A stretch of 64,000 nt of DNA, taken from assembly GCA_029721515.1 (NCBI GenBank), contig CM056569.1:12378507-12442506 (forward strand), read 5' to 3'. Below the pieces are notes generated by a model. That model did no database searches. It saw nothing but the letters and a program-made list of their open reading frames with translations, and had not been told where the DNA came from. This DNA is from Synanceia verrucosa. Lineage: Eukaryota; Chordata; Actinopteri; Perciformes; Synanceiidae. The position numbers and the translations under genes are program-made. The stretch's first letter is position 1. Each line of letters begins with the position of its first letter. This document shows positions 50,001 to 62,100 of the stretch, one piece after another.

Positions 50001-51740
50001 CTCTAATCCACAGTGCTGCATATTCTGGTTGTTACGCCTGACTGACTTAGTCGGTCACCGGTGATACGGTTCAGCTGAATGGGATCCAAAAATGAATTGG
50101 ATTAGGTGGCTTTCCCCATCTTATTTTTCTTCTGTCTCCTCACTCATTTTTCCTACTGCATCTGTCATTAAGCTCATTCCTCATTTCCCTGTCTTTGCCC
50201 TTCTCATTGCCTTTGCTTTCACATATAAGCGGGGTTTATTGTACTCCACATGCACTCATATATATTTGACTGGATGGACAGTGCTCCCCGATTCCTCATT
50301 ACTTTGGTTCTTAATCCCAAATTCACTATAAAATAGGACCAGTATAAGTGTATTTTCTATAAAGTCTGTCCTAAAATGCTGCATGGTGACTCTTTTTGTT
50401 TTTAAATTAAATTATACTGCATTGATTCCTTCTGATTCAGGAGTGATTTTAATACCTTTAGAACAGCTTTTAAGGCACAGCATGGCTCATCTCCTGACAT
50501 TTATAAACTCTTTATATTCCCCTTGGCTCCTTGAAGTCCTTGGCTGCTGCTGATATGCTCTTTCAAAGTGTTGGTTGAGTCTTTACCATCCAGTCCAGTA
50601 GCCTGATTGTCCCCCGACAGGCTCAACACTAAACATGGAGAAGCAACGCTCAGATAAACTGTGTTCACATATCTGGATATTAAACTGCCTCTCCATGAGG
50701 TGCTACACTTGACTTGTTTGGGCTTTGCTCTTAAACCTCATATCCTGTGTTGTCCGAAAACCTTAATAGATGACCCAGGAAAAAAGAAATAGTGGGTCTG
50801 CTATAGTTATTTCTTCCATCTCTGCATGCCATGAGTGTCTTTTCTAGACTCCAGTGAAACTGAGGTGCCTGCAGGAGGTGACATTTCACAGCCCAACAGG
50901 GAGAAATAATCAAAAAGGACAAACTGCTAACACACACCTCCTTTTCTTCTCTCCTCTTTTTCTTACTTCCTCTCCACCTCTCTGATCACCTTCTTTCACT
51001 CTTCACTCGACCCGTCAGAGACCTCGTCCTCCCTCTTTGCTGCTTATTTCCTCCCCAGAGCCTGTTTGCTTTTCTTTCTGTATTTAAAGTCGGCTTTAGG
51101 AGTTACACTCTGTCCCTCGTTCACCTTCCCCGAACGCCCCCGCTGCCTCCTCCGCTCTCCCTCTCTTTTTTGTTTGTTTTCAGTTTGTTTTCCCTCCTGC
51201 ATCGCAAACACTCCGTGTCCCGCGGCGATCCGAGGAGCCTCTTTTTAATGCGAGCCAACTGTCACGCACAAATGCACGCGCACCTCCAGCTATGTGACCA
51301 AACCTTTACAGCGAGCTGTACATCAGCGAGGAAGAAATGCCCACTTGCAGGGGACAACAAGTCACACGGCATCACTTAAAGCTAACAGGCCTGTTAAGTT
51401 TATTGGTGCGACATCAAAACTTGGTTTAAACTCTTGTTTCCATCTGACATGACGACCCCACAGTGGTGGTCTCTCTCTCTCTCTCTCTTTCCTCATCACT
51501 CCTCTCAATCGCTCGATCTTTTGATGGCCCTTCCATCTCTTTTTTCTACCCATGCTGCCTGCCTTTCTCTCTCTCCACCTCTCTCCCTTTGTGCATCATC
51601 GCCCCCTCACTCCCTCTCGCTCCATGTCTGTCTGTCCATTCCTTTCTTCTCTGCCTTCACTCTTCAGAGGGCTCTTCATTTCACTGGAACGACGGCTGAG
51701 AGGCTGGGGCCATCTGCAAGAGCTGATAAAACCATCCTCG

Positions 51741-51777
51741 CACACACACACACACACGCACACACACACACACACAG
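51741..51777 (+). repeat. (AC)n microsatellite, imperfect
   Basis: AC units interrupted once by GC. Confidence 0.9.
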
Positions 51778-51924
51778 ATGCAGAAACAAGGAGACGAACG
51801 CATACAGAGATGCAGATGCATCACTAAACCTGTAAACGCACGGAAGGTTCAAGAACACACCACAAAGCAGACACACTCCAGTGAACACACACTGGGAAAG
51901 AATAAAAAGTGTAAACAGCATTAG

Positions 51925-51949
51925 ACACACACACACACACACACACACA
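51925..51949 (+). repeat. (AC)n microsatellite
   Basis: About 12 AC units. Confidence 0.9.
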
Positions 51950-52702
51950 GACACACTCGAGCCAGGCTGTGGTTATGTAGGACACATGGGCTGAAACCTC
52001 TTAGACATATTCTGCATGTCAAGCGGGGAAAGAAATAAAAGAAAAAGAGGGAGAGATGAAAGGAAACGCAAAAAAAGTGTAAAATTAACTAGATGAGAGC
52101 TGGAATAAAGATGAGCAGGGAAAGAGTTGAGGAAACGCGAGGGTCAGGAGGGAGGGTGCAAAATATGCAAGAGATGGAAGGCGGTGAAGAAGAGTGGGTG
52201 ATGAAGATGTAGAGAGGCGCCATGAAAAGCGAGGGATGGACACAAAGAGCCTGGAGGACAGATTATGCAAAGACAGAGAGAGAGATTAGAAGAGGGATGA
52301 GTTGAAGGGAAGGTTGGTCAGCACGTTGGTGAAAACAGAGTGATCCGAAAAGAAGGGGAACGTTCCCAAACTGAGCCTTTTGTACCTGAGCTTAATGAGA
52401 ACGACCCTGAGGGAACGAATGGCTTCCACTGTGGCACACCTGCATACATACTGCAGCTATACACCTTCTAGCCATCCATGACATATAATATAATATAAAG
52501 GGAAGAATCTCTGTCTGTTATTGCCATCAGCTTCCCTGGCAGCTGTATTGCTCAGGAGGAGAGTGCAGTGTCAAAAGTGGTGCATTATGGCCAGATGGTG
52601 GCGCTACAGTAACCAACATTTTAGCCAGCACTCTTTAACCACATCAAAAACAAAATTCCTTTTTCTCTTTCTCTTTGTGGGTCCAGACATGTGTGCTGTG
52701 CA

Positions 52703-52900
52703 CGGAGCTGTGTGATATGGACAAAATTGTATATCTTGATATAGCTAATTTTATATCCCGATAACGATATATATTTGAAATAGTATTTTTTTTCGGATGA
52801 AACGTTACTGGTACTGTTATTTTCACTTTCCATTGCCATTACCATATCCTATGGTACACATTTTTATATCGCACTACGATATATATCGTAATAGCAACTG
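52703..52900. mobile_element. short internally deleted hAT-like element (TAGAGCTGTG family)
   Basis: The left end GGAGCTGTGTGATATGG, followed by ACAAAATTGTATATCTTGAT, matches the element at 21298. The right part (TTTTTATATCGCACTACGAT) is the inverse of the left subterminal region of the element at 58076. The outermost bases are eroded and no duplication is visible. At about 200 bp it is a MITE-sized derivative. Confidence 0.6.
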
Positions 52901-54448
52901 TCATGTATTTTGGGGATCAGTGGTCAATCTGTGGTACATTTCTGCCTGACTGGCCCAAAGTGTGGGGTCCTGGACAAACACGCTCGATTAATTCATGGTA
53001 ATTCTCCTTTTCAGTCATCAAAGAGACCACCAACTGGTGTGCAAGCGAGTGCACTGACAGATACCATCTCTGCATCATAATATGCTGCCCATTTCAAAGT
53101 TTGAGAAACAAAGGCTTGCTGTGGCTGCTGTCATACTAATGCAGGGCCGCTGGAGAACACAGGGGACATGTACAATGGCTACCACTAAAAATAATCCAGG
53201 AGGCCATTCTTTTTGCCATTAACATGCAGAGAATCACTTGTCTGCCAGTCCAACTGAGTGGCCACGCTCTCAAAGGGACTGCACGGCTGCTGTCACTAAT
53301 ACCAATTAAAAGTTACGACTTTGCCTAAGAAAATGAGGTCAGATTCATCCTGTGATTAGGCTTTTCTCTATGCTGCCTTGGCAACGGAGGGTCACAGATT
53401 GTAAGATCAACCACAAGAGAAATGGCTTTAAACAAGCCAACTTGGTTGGACAAAGTACCACTGTGGCAGATCTGGCAGACTGTCGATACTGCAGAGGGAT
53501 TTTACAGAGCTACAATCCTAGAGTATTTAATTTGCATAAAATCAGTCATAGCTATAAGTCCTTGTTCAACAGCTTGATTAAAATCTTACTGAAATCTTAC
53601 TCTACATGATGGAGGATGATATTCACATCTGTCTGTCTGACTAGTAGAAAGACATACCAATAATTAAGATACATGTCAGTAAGTCTTGAAGATAAACTAG
53701 CGTTTGTCACCTCTTAAATAAATACCTTCAAAAACCACTTAAATAAGTGTCAAATGCATCATCTCGTGCTTTTTTTAGATTACATTGTTTCTGTTAAACC
53801 ATGTCTCTAACCTGACCCACCAGGGACAAGAAGTGGTGATTGGATGAACCACCTGTCAATCAAAAACTACCAGTCGGACTCAGAAGATGAGTGAACATAT
53901 CTTGTCCATCGAGACAAGCCTTCAGGGCATTACTTTGCTCCTCTTAAAGCCATTCTCACATAATTTTGTGACATCTCTCTCTGTCAAACACAAGTGTGAT
54001 CATAAACATGATGTAAAAAAAAAAAATACATCAACTCAAGTATCCCTCCAGGCTTATACCAGTCCAAGGTCTATGTCCAAATCCATTCATGATATCATTC
54101 AAATATTAATGGAGTAGAAAAACACATTTCTACTCAGTTCTGATTGGTTTTATTGAAGGATGTGTTGACCCATATTAAACACTCATGCTCATGCACTTAC
54201 ACAGTCTTTGCACAGGCAGCTGGGTGGGATTGCAGAGAAAAAGATTCAATGCAGAAAGGCCGGCAATTGACAAGGCCCTGAAACTAATTTTTCAAAGAAT
54301 AACGAAAACACTTTCAACGGAAAAAAAGAACACTCAAGAGAAAATGTGATCATTTTAAGAGCATGCTGGATTGAAAGCACAAATGGAAAAACCAGGGAAC
54401 GTTGCTCTTTCCCTCCAGCCTGCTGCCTCCTATCACTTAACAATGAAT

Positions 54449-54451
<3 letters not shown>

Positions 54452-54480
<29 letters not shown>
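54452..54480 (+). repeat. (AC)n microsatellite
   Basis: About 14 AC units. Confidence 0.95.
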
Positions 54481-54481
<1 letters not shown>

Positions 54482-54665
54482 GAAGTGTTCCTAAATTAAG
54501 CACAGACATTTTGCACTCTGTGCGCAAAAAAGATGCTGAGTTGCAAAGAGGCTAGCCTTCACTAATGTACAAGGGACCTGATTAAAACTGACACACAGTG
54601 CAGACATGGGAACTCACCAATTTATACATCCAGTACAAAATGTGCACACATACAGGCATGTGTTC

Positions 54666-54668
<3 letters not shown>

Positions 54669-54704
<36 letters not shown>
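54669..54704 (+). repeat. (CA)n microsatellite
   Basis: About 18 CA units, bordering the purine-rich tract. Confidence 0.95.
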
Positions 54705-54708
<4 letters not shown>

Positions 54709-57455
54709 GATTAATGTGGCAAACAACTGACTGAAAGCAGAGAAGAGAAAATAATTACAGAATAAACAGAGTGAATACATCTGTGAGACACCTTGGAAAA
54801 CAAAAAGATGAACCCTGAAGATATGAGGACAGTGTAGACAGATAGAGGGAGAGGGATGGAAAAGAAAAGGGAGGAGGAAAGAAAGAAAGAAAAAGAATAA
54901 CAAATAGGACAGCTTTGGCAAGAGAAAGAGAGAGGCATATTGTGAAAAAGAGGAAACGGGGACCAGGTGGATATAAAGAGAAGGAGAAATCTGATTTAAA
55001 AATAAACGAGTTAGGGAGGGGCAAGCACGATGGAGGAATGGAGGACTAAGAAGCGACAAATAAGAAGAGGATTTCCATAGAGAGCAATGGAAGAGGGAGA
55101 AAGAGAGAGGGGAAGGATGTAAGGGGGGAAACACTAGGAGATGTAAAAATAAATGGAAATAGGAAGAAGGCTGAGAGAGAAGACGACAGAACAAGAGTGT
55201 AAAAATGAGATGAAAGAAAGCAAGAAGTAAAGGGAGACCCACAAAAACAAATCAGCGACACGAGACAGGGGCGACGAGGAACGAGAACAGAAAGAAAAAG
55301 AGAGGAAGGTGCAAAAAATAGAAAGGAGACGACAACGTGAGAGTCGACGTGGCAAGAAATATGAAGCTGCAAAAACAAATCAACTGACAGAACAGAGGGA
55401 GAGACGGGACGAGACAAAGGGACACAAGGGACAGATGAGAAAGAGAGAGATAACTAGAGAGAAAACTAACACGGAGGAAAATATGAAATTGAGGCGAGTG
55501 AGACGGGAAGGAGATAGCGACGGAACAGGCAGAAAGTGAAAACAGAGGAGGAATGATAAATGAGAGGGGTTAGGAGGAAGGGAGGAGAGAGAGAGACGAT
55601 CGGACGGAAAAACAACAAACGACAGGAATGTGAGACGGTGAGGAGGCTCGTCGACAGCGGGGGCATTCAATTATAGACACACAAACACACCTGTGTGCAT
55701 GCAGACACACCTACAGCACATGCATGTACCCTACACCTGTATACAGAGGGGAAATTGATAGTGACAGCAGGAAGTGAGGAGGCCAGATGGAAATGGCTCC
55801 AGAGAAAAGGGTGAGAGGGATAATAGAGGGAAAAATAGATGCAGAGGGGTGGAGGTAGAATAGGTCACCCATTACTGTGCATGGAGTTATACCAAGAGAT
55901 AAAACATGGGCAGAGATATAGCCGTTGTTCCTGGGGAGATGTAAAACAACGTGTCACTGCATGTTGGGAATTTATTGCCACACAGGACGAAATTTACAGC
56001 GAAGAGCAGGATCCAGCCGGAACGCTGTCATCGCCTACAGTAGCGTAACAACGAAGCTAAAGCAAAGTGATCAGATCTGGATTACTCACAATGAGCACAC
56101 GTTGGGTGAGCTGCAGTGGAGGCAGTCGCTTTACTAACATTTTGCTACTTAGGATGAAAATTAGGTTTTAAACGATGCGCCTTCTTTCTAAATTTTGTGC
56201 TCAAATTTGTGTCTGCCTGTGAAAAATGGAAGTGGACATAGGGAAATGGAAAGGAAAACGTACTGCAGAAATGACCTCCAGGTTTGTGAAGAAACTACAA
56301 CAAAATAGCTCCCTATATTCATAGTTTCCAACCTACACGATTAAGGTAGTCAAGGTTGGAAAGTATGCAAAGGCGTCATGCATAAGCCTGCGTTTATGAA
56401 TTCATGCTGAGTTTTCCAACTCATCTTTCCTCTTAGAGTAATGATAACTAAGTGTTGCGGTTTCGGCTTGAAACTGTTGTCACAAAACTCATTTGCTTTA
56501 TTTGACTTTCTATTATATTCCTCAGTGTGATGTATCCATTCATTATTCCTGTTGCAACAGAGCAATTTCTCTACAAGAATTACTTAACGTTTCTCAATTA
56601 TTCCCCCCAAATCGAAACAGGTAAACCACTACGACTCTCATAATTGGGAGATCTATATCACTGTAAGTGAGTGAAGACTGAGTAACAGAAAATGATCCCA
56701 TAAATCTATTGAATTGATTGCCTCTAATAGTTTTAGGATTTCCTTCACCAGGAGCAGTTTATCTGAAAACTCAGGGTGTGTGACGGGAGTTTTCAGAAAG
56801 TGTGCTCATGCATGTTCGTCCAATTTCGGCGAGCTTTTGTCTTTGAATGACAATGGGTTTCAGCACTTAGTACTCCTGGATGAGCTGCAAAAACTATTCT
56901 CGCTGTACTGACTCATAAGTGCAAAGCTATTTGACAAAAAAAGACAATGTGACTCCAATAACTAAAATTCCTCAGCACTTTCAATTGTTGGATATCTGTG
57001 ATTAAAATGTTTCTGACTCCATATTATTAGTAATGATTTCTGTGCAGGTTGTCTGTTATTAGTAATGATTTTTTGTCTGGCTATTTTGATGAATGAAATT
57101 ACAAATGATAGGATGGCACACAGAGAGAGGGGAGAGGATGGAAAGAGGCAGAGCAGGGGAAAAGAAAGTCAGACAGTAATTGGACAATCTCAGCAAATGC
57201 ATGAGCGGAGAAGTGAGAGCAGGGTGAGCTAATGGAGGAGAGAGAGAAACAGAAATGTCACTCCATAAAATATTGAGCTAATTTCAGCCCATAATTACTA
57301 CGACGAAGAGTGACAGAAGTGAGCGGGGAACATTGTATGGCACTCAAACATAGATGAAATTTGACCAGAGATTATGAGAAAGAAACAGCAGGACAGTTAC
57401 GCACATGGTTACTAAGAGGACACGTCTGTGACACACACCAGCGCAACGAGAAACA

Positions 57456-57485
57456 ACACACACACACACATACACACACACACAC
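57456..57485 (+). repeat. (AC)n microsatellite, imperfect
   Basis: AC units interrupted by ATAC. Confidence 0.9.
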
Positions 57486-57581
57486 GTACACGAGTAAGTC
57501 AGCTCACGTCGGAGGCTCTCTACATCCATGAGCGCTCAAGGTCAGAAGGTGGTCTCTTTGGAAATTACATCCTGTACGGCT

Positions 57582-57583
<2 letters not shown>

Positions 57584-57628
<45 letters not shown>
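57584..57628 (+). repeat. (GT)n microsatellite
   Basis: About 22 GT units. Confidence 0.95.
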
Positions 57629-57629
<1 letters not shown>

Positions 57630-57702
57630 CTGCAAGGCAGGTGTGTGGTCCTGGTCAGGGGTCCTGGGTGTTACTGGAGTTAACAAGGCGGCATGTGAAC
57701 AG

Positions 57703-57704
<2 letters not shown>

Positions 57705-57749
<45 letters not shown>
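57705..57749 (+). repeat. (GT)n microsatellite
   Basis: About 22 GT units, 76 bp after the previous array. Confidence 0.95.
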
Positions 57750-57750
<1 letters not shown>

Positions 57751-58075
57751 ATGCTCGCAACATCTCTCATTTCTGTGTATCGTTACGCGTCACCAGTTTT
57801 ATTGTGCTTTCACACCACTAGTTTGGCTCATTGGGTTCACACCAAGGTAGAAGAGGAACCTGAAGTTCTGGTTCAGCTCATTCGCACGCTAGCTTTTTAC
57901 AAACCAACCAAGAGAGTAAACACGGAGTCAAGGAAACTCATTTATTACACAGTTTTGACGGCCCTGCGTCATCACCACTTTCATTTTTAAGAATCATCTG
58001 TAAGTAAAAGTCATTCATGAGATCAAATCAACACAGCATTCTAGTCAATATGTCCCATATTCACCCAGCCGTGTG

Positions 58076-59100
58076 TAGAGCTGTGCAATATTACCATACA
58101 TATCGTAGTGCGGTATAAAAATGTCTACTGTACAATATAAGCCTCAGTTGTTTATGTTGCAATTTTAACTACTTAGTTCTGTGGCTACACTAACTTTAAC
58201 GTTACTGCGGTTGTGGTTTAGATACGATATCTCAATGTCGGAATGACCGCAGGATAATCCAAATGTATCATGCGAGTTCAAAACGTGTATTGTATTTTAT
58301 AAAACTTGGAATCCATTTCTAGATTATATCGGTATGGAGAATGCACAGACTCTACAGAAGGGCCTCTATGGACTTATCTGGTCTGACATTCCTAGAGGGA
58401 GCCACATTTGAGCTGTGAAATCAAACAAACACTATAGTAACACTGTAATACCTGGATATCGGCTTATGTATCCCTTTACCTGTTGAACAAATTTGAGCTT
58501 TTAATGTTGTACGTTTTTTCTTTATTTTGGCCTTTCTCCTCTCTCTTTTTTTTTTTTTCCTCCCACCGTGGGTTTTTGTTGTTGTTATGGTTGTTGTTGT
58601 TTGTTCGTATGTTTGTTCACCACGCTCTGTGTAGTATAAGGCGCTTTTATTCTTTTGTACAAAGCTTTTCCTGTACAAACTGAAAAAGTAATAAAGATAT
58701 GTTTAAAAAAAAAAAAAAAGGTGTATTGTATGAAGCATAAACCTAACAGTATGACGGCTACTGTAACCGCAGCAACGCTACTGCTTTGTGGTAGGATGTT
58801 CACCCAAAAGGACTTGTTTACGGCAGTTGTAGCTTGCGAGTAAACAGAGGTAAAGCAGCATGGAGGACATTGTGTTGTGTGTGAAAGATTTATTATCATT
58901 TAATACACATCTTTATTACCAGCCAAACTGCACAGTAAAATACAGCGCAAACATAGCCGGACTTACGGTCACTCTTAAAGTAAGCCTTCAGACAGAGGAG
59001 AGCGCAATGGACAGTAAAACACATCTGAAAAAAATACTATATCAGGATATAAACTTGACTATACCGTGATATAGAATTTTATACATATCACACAGCTCTA
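58076..59100. mobile_element. hAT-type element with perfect 8-bp target duplication
   Basis: A 1,025-bp element whose ends are TAGAGCTGTGCAATAT and, inverted, TAGAGCTGTGTGATAT. It is flanked by the perfect duplication GCCGTGTG (58068-58075, 59101-59108). The 8-bp duplication marks hAT. About 436 bp of it is a later retrotransposon insertion with its duplication, so the original was about 590 bp and non-autonomous. Confidence 0.9.
58296..58720 (+). mobile_element. 5'-truncated non-LTR retrotransposon 3' end (or processed transcript)
   Basis: A 425-bp insert ending in AATAAA (58690-58695) and a poly(A) tail. It is bounded by the 11-bp direct repeat GTGTATTGTAT (58285-58295 and 58721-58731), so it was inserted by target-primed reverse transcription into the hAT element. 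The body has no coding frame. T-rich, GTT-rich 3'-UTR-like sequence suggests an L1-type tail, but a processed mRNA copy is not excluded. Confidence 0.75.
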
Positions 59101-59108
59101 GCCGTGTG

Positions 59109-62100
59109 GTGGAAGACTACCCAAATTGGGTTATTTTCAACCAAGTGCTTCCTTGTGTGTAACAAGCTGAAAACCCACCGAGCTCTTTCACCAGGGATCA
59201 CATAGGTGACTCCTGACTCCTGGCAATGAGGAAAATGAAAGGTAATGGTGACCAATCAAGACAGTGTCGGTGGGGGCGGACCTAAGTGGAGCGCAGAGTG
59301 TTTATGGGGGGCAAATAAAGCTGTTTACGATGTGTGACCCCAGACAAAGGCACCTCCTCTAATTAGGACTGTTTTTCAAAACTCTTTGTACAATGAAACA
59401 CAAAGGTTTGCATACCCCCACACACACAGAGCGGCGTTGTAAAACACATAATTAATGCATTGAGTGACGAATGCAAATGTGTTCCAATAAAAGAAACAAA
59501 GAAGAGAAAGAAATAGAGAGACATACGTGAGTAACGCTGGCTGACACAATGAGGAGAAGAGACAACTGATTTATGGGATGCATTATGAGATGACAGTTTA
59601 ATCCTTTTCTGATATTCAAATTCAAGCTGATGAGGAATGAAAGAGGATGAGGTCTTGTGGCTTCCTTCAGGCTACAAATACTGTCTGAGTAGGACTTTAA
59701 CTCCTCTGGCGATACATGGGTTGCTTTGGATGTTTTATAAAAAAAAAAGGTCCAGTGAATAGCCCATGACAGTAGGAATGAAGGACAGAGAGGAGGCAGA
59801 GTGGGGAAGAGGAAAAGGAAGAAATGAGGTGCTGAGTAACAGGAGGAGGTGGATAATAGGGACACGGGGAGGAGAGAGGAGCAGCAGGATGTGGTCTGAT
59901 TACAGCACTGGCTGTCTTTTTTTGTGGAGACAGAAGGTGGGAAATATGGTGGGAATGTTAAGTTGCTGAGGGATGAGAGAAAAGGAGAAATATTAGAGAT
60001 TAATGGACAGAGGGAGAGAAAAATGTGGATATATGGTGAGAAAAACAAGAAACTATGAGAAATGGCATTTAACAGGATGGGTAACAGGACAGAGAGGGAC
60101 AGAGGATGGACGAAGGGGTCATCTATGAACAGAGATTGATGGATAGATCAGCAGATAAATGGAAAGACAAAGGTGTGACGGCTGCTCTCTTGTTGATGCG
60201 ATCAGAAACAAAGACAAATACCACACACAAGCCCTCCACATTCATCCCCAGCATGAAGAAAGATGTGTTTTTCGCCGCAGCACACAACAAAGCCATATTT
60301 CCCTCTCTTTACTTCACAGGGGTAACGTGATTCTGGGCTTCTGTAAATTGTCTTCATCATCCACTTATCGCACTACGGGAGTAAAGGCTTTTCCACTTCT
60401 TGGAATCAGCTTCCCTTCTCACTGAGCTAAACTGATCACAGAGGCTTATGAGCCAAAAGGTTGGCGGATACATTGAATGCGGTGAGTGCCTGCTGAAGGC
60501 AAATAGATCAAAACACAAAATGTCAAGGTGCTACTTCAATACTCCTCGCCTCTCCCTCCCTTTCTTGCTTGCCTGATCCCAAAGCACGCAGTCCATCCCT
60601 CCCCTGTCATTCTGTCGACGGAGCCCAACACTACCCTCATGCTTCATCCATCACTCCTCATCCTCGCCTCCCCCTCCATCGTCAATCCCTTATTATTTTC
60701 CCTCTACTGTCTCTGTCCTCTTCTTTCCCTAAACATATATGTTGCTTTTAATAAAAATAAGTAATAAAAAATACAGACTGTATAACCAGTAAGTTTTTAG
60801 TTTAATTCACAGCTGCAGTGACAATATGAGATATTATGATTACACAAGGTATAAATCTTTCGCCAGTGTTTTACCAGGTGGTGTTTTGTCAAGCGGCAGG
60901 AAAACTATTCTCATTTCCTTCTTCTGAGTATTACATGAAGCTATCATTAATATTTATATGATCATGGATAATTCATTCTACTTTATGTGAATTTTTAATC
61001 TAACATTTTATTTTAAGTGTGAAAAAATCTAAAAATAAACGTTTCACTGTGATCAAATCCATCATATTATCCCGTGTAGGTAGTGTAGTACAGACACTGC
61101 ATTGTGATTTATAAAGATTTTACTGTTCTCTGTGTTGGCAACCTGCTGTGCCAATGCTGTGGCCTTATTGAAATGAACGAGGAGAGATATGGTGCTGTTG
61201 TCTGAACATGACCTTACAGTCCATCATTCAGCCTCAGTGACAATGAATGAGTGCTGAAAGCTGTGTAAATACTGTAGCATTAAAGAGGAGATGAAAGCTC
61301 TGTGGTGTCTTTCCTAAACTGATTTCTTTTTGTTAGTAGCTCCTTTTAGCCATGTACATTATTATAAAAACCAAGCTGGGTTATAATTGGTCTTGGAAAC
61401 AGTGGTTTTAGGAAAGAATTTTCAGCACAGTGGACATACGGGGATGCATTTTACATTTTTTGCTTCAGCCAGAGTAAATGTCTGAAGAAATTCAGCTTGG
61501 AAAGATCTAGATTAAGGTTGCTTTAACTCCCAGGAGCAGAAGTACTTCTCAGTACTTCTGATGGAAACTACAGTATGAGACACTGTCAAACAGACCAGAC
61601 CAGAACAGAGGAGTAGGTGGATCTTACATTGAGAGTTCACAGTTTTCTTTCTTTCCTCTAGATCAACACAGAGCCTTCAGAGTGTGAACTGACCGAAAAA
61701 CATCAGTCTGTCCCGAACAGTCTGCACTGCAATGAACAGCAGACACAGTGTGACAGTACGAGGTGTGACACTGCAACTGTGGGTCAGATCATTAAATAAA
61801 AGCTGAGTAATGGTTGTTTTTTTTAAATATAAATACTGCTCTACTCCCTTCAGTGCACACAATCCATCCTCGTTTGCTTCTGTTGTCTCTCTCATCAATT
61901 ATTTCCTTTTACCTGCTCTGAAAGGTCCATTAAAACTCGATAAGAGCCTGGTATCTAGTTTTTCTTCAAACAAATGAAAAATATGAACAGAGCCATTACT
62001 GATTTTTGCTTCTCTTATGTTCTCAGACACACACCAATCTATTTAAACTTGTCTTGGTTACTTGCTCGCTCTCGTCCTCCCCTCATCTCCCATCTCTCCT

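Larger units (their letters stand above)
46814..52702. other. non-coding stretch with several AC arrays
   Basis: No gene is supported. AC arrays are at 46860, 47025, 51741 and 51925. 51000-51260 is locally richer in CpG (CCCGCGGCGATCCG) but shows no other promoter sign. 51470-51700 is pyrimidine-rich and 52020-52320 purine-rich. The open frame at 48781-49167 has no splice signals or family match. Confidence 0.45.
52901..58067. other. non-coding stretch with a long purine-rich tract
   Basis: No exon is supported. 54720-55670 is purine-rich over about 950 bp, giving a 206-residue Ser/Leu/Phe minus-strand frame that is an artefact of composition. AC/GT arrays lie at 54452, 54669, 57456, 57584 and 57705. 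Confidence 0.5.

Noticed and set aside
51000..51260. Possible CpG-rich promoter
   Set aside because: Only a modest local rise in CpG; no TATA/Inr arrangement or downstream first exon found.
54622..55242. 206-residue minus-strand open frame
   Set aside because: It is a Ser/Leu/Phe low-complexity read of a purine-rich plus strand joined to a CA array; no domain or splice evidence.
57586..57990. Cys/Val repeat frame
   Set aside because: Translation of (GT)n arrays.
59452..60048. 198-residue minus-strand open frame
   Set aside because: It partly reads a purine-rich tract; composition-driven, with no motif or family similarity.
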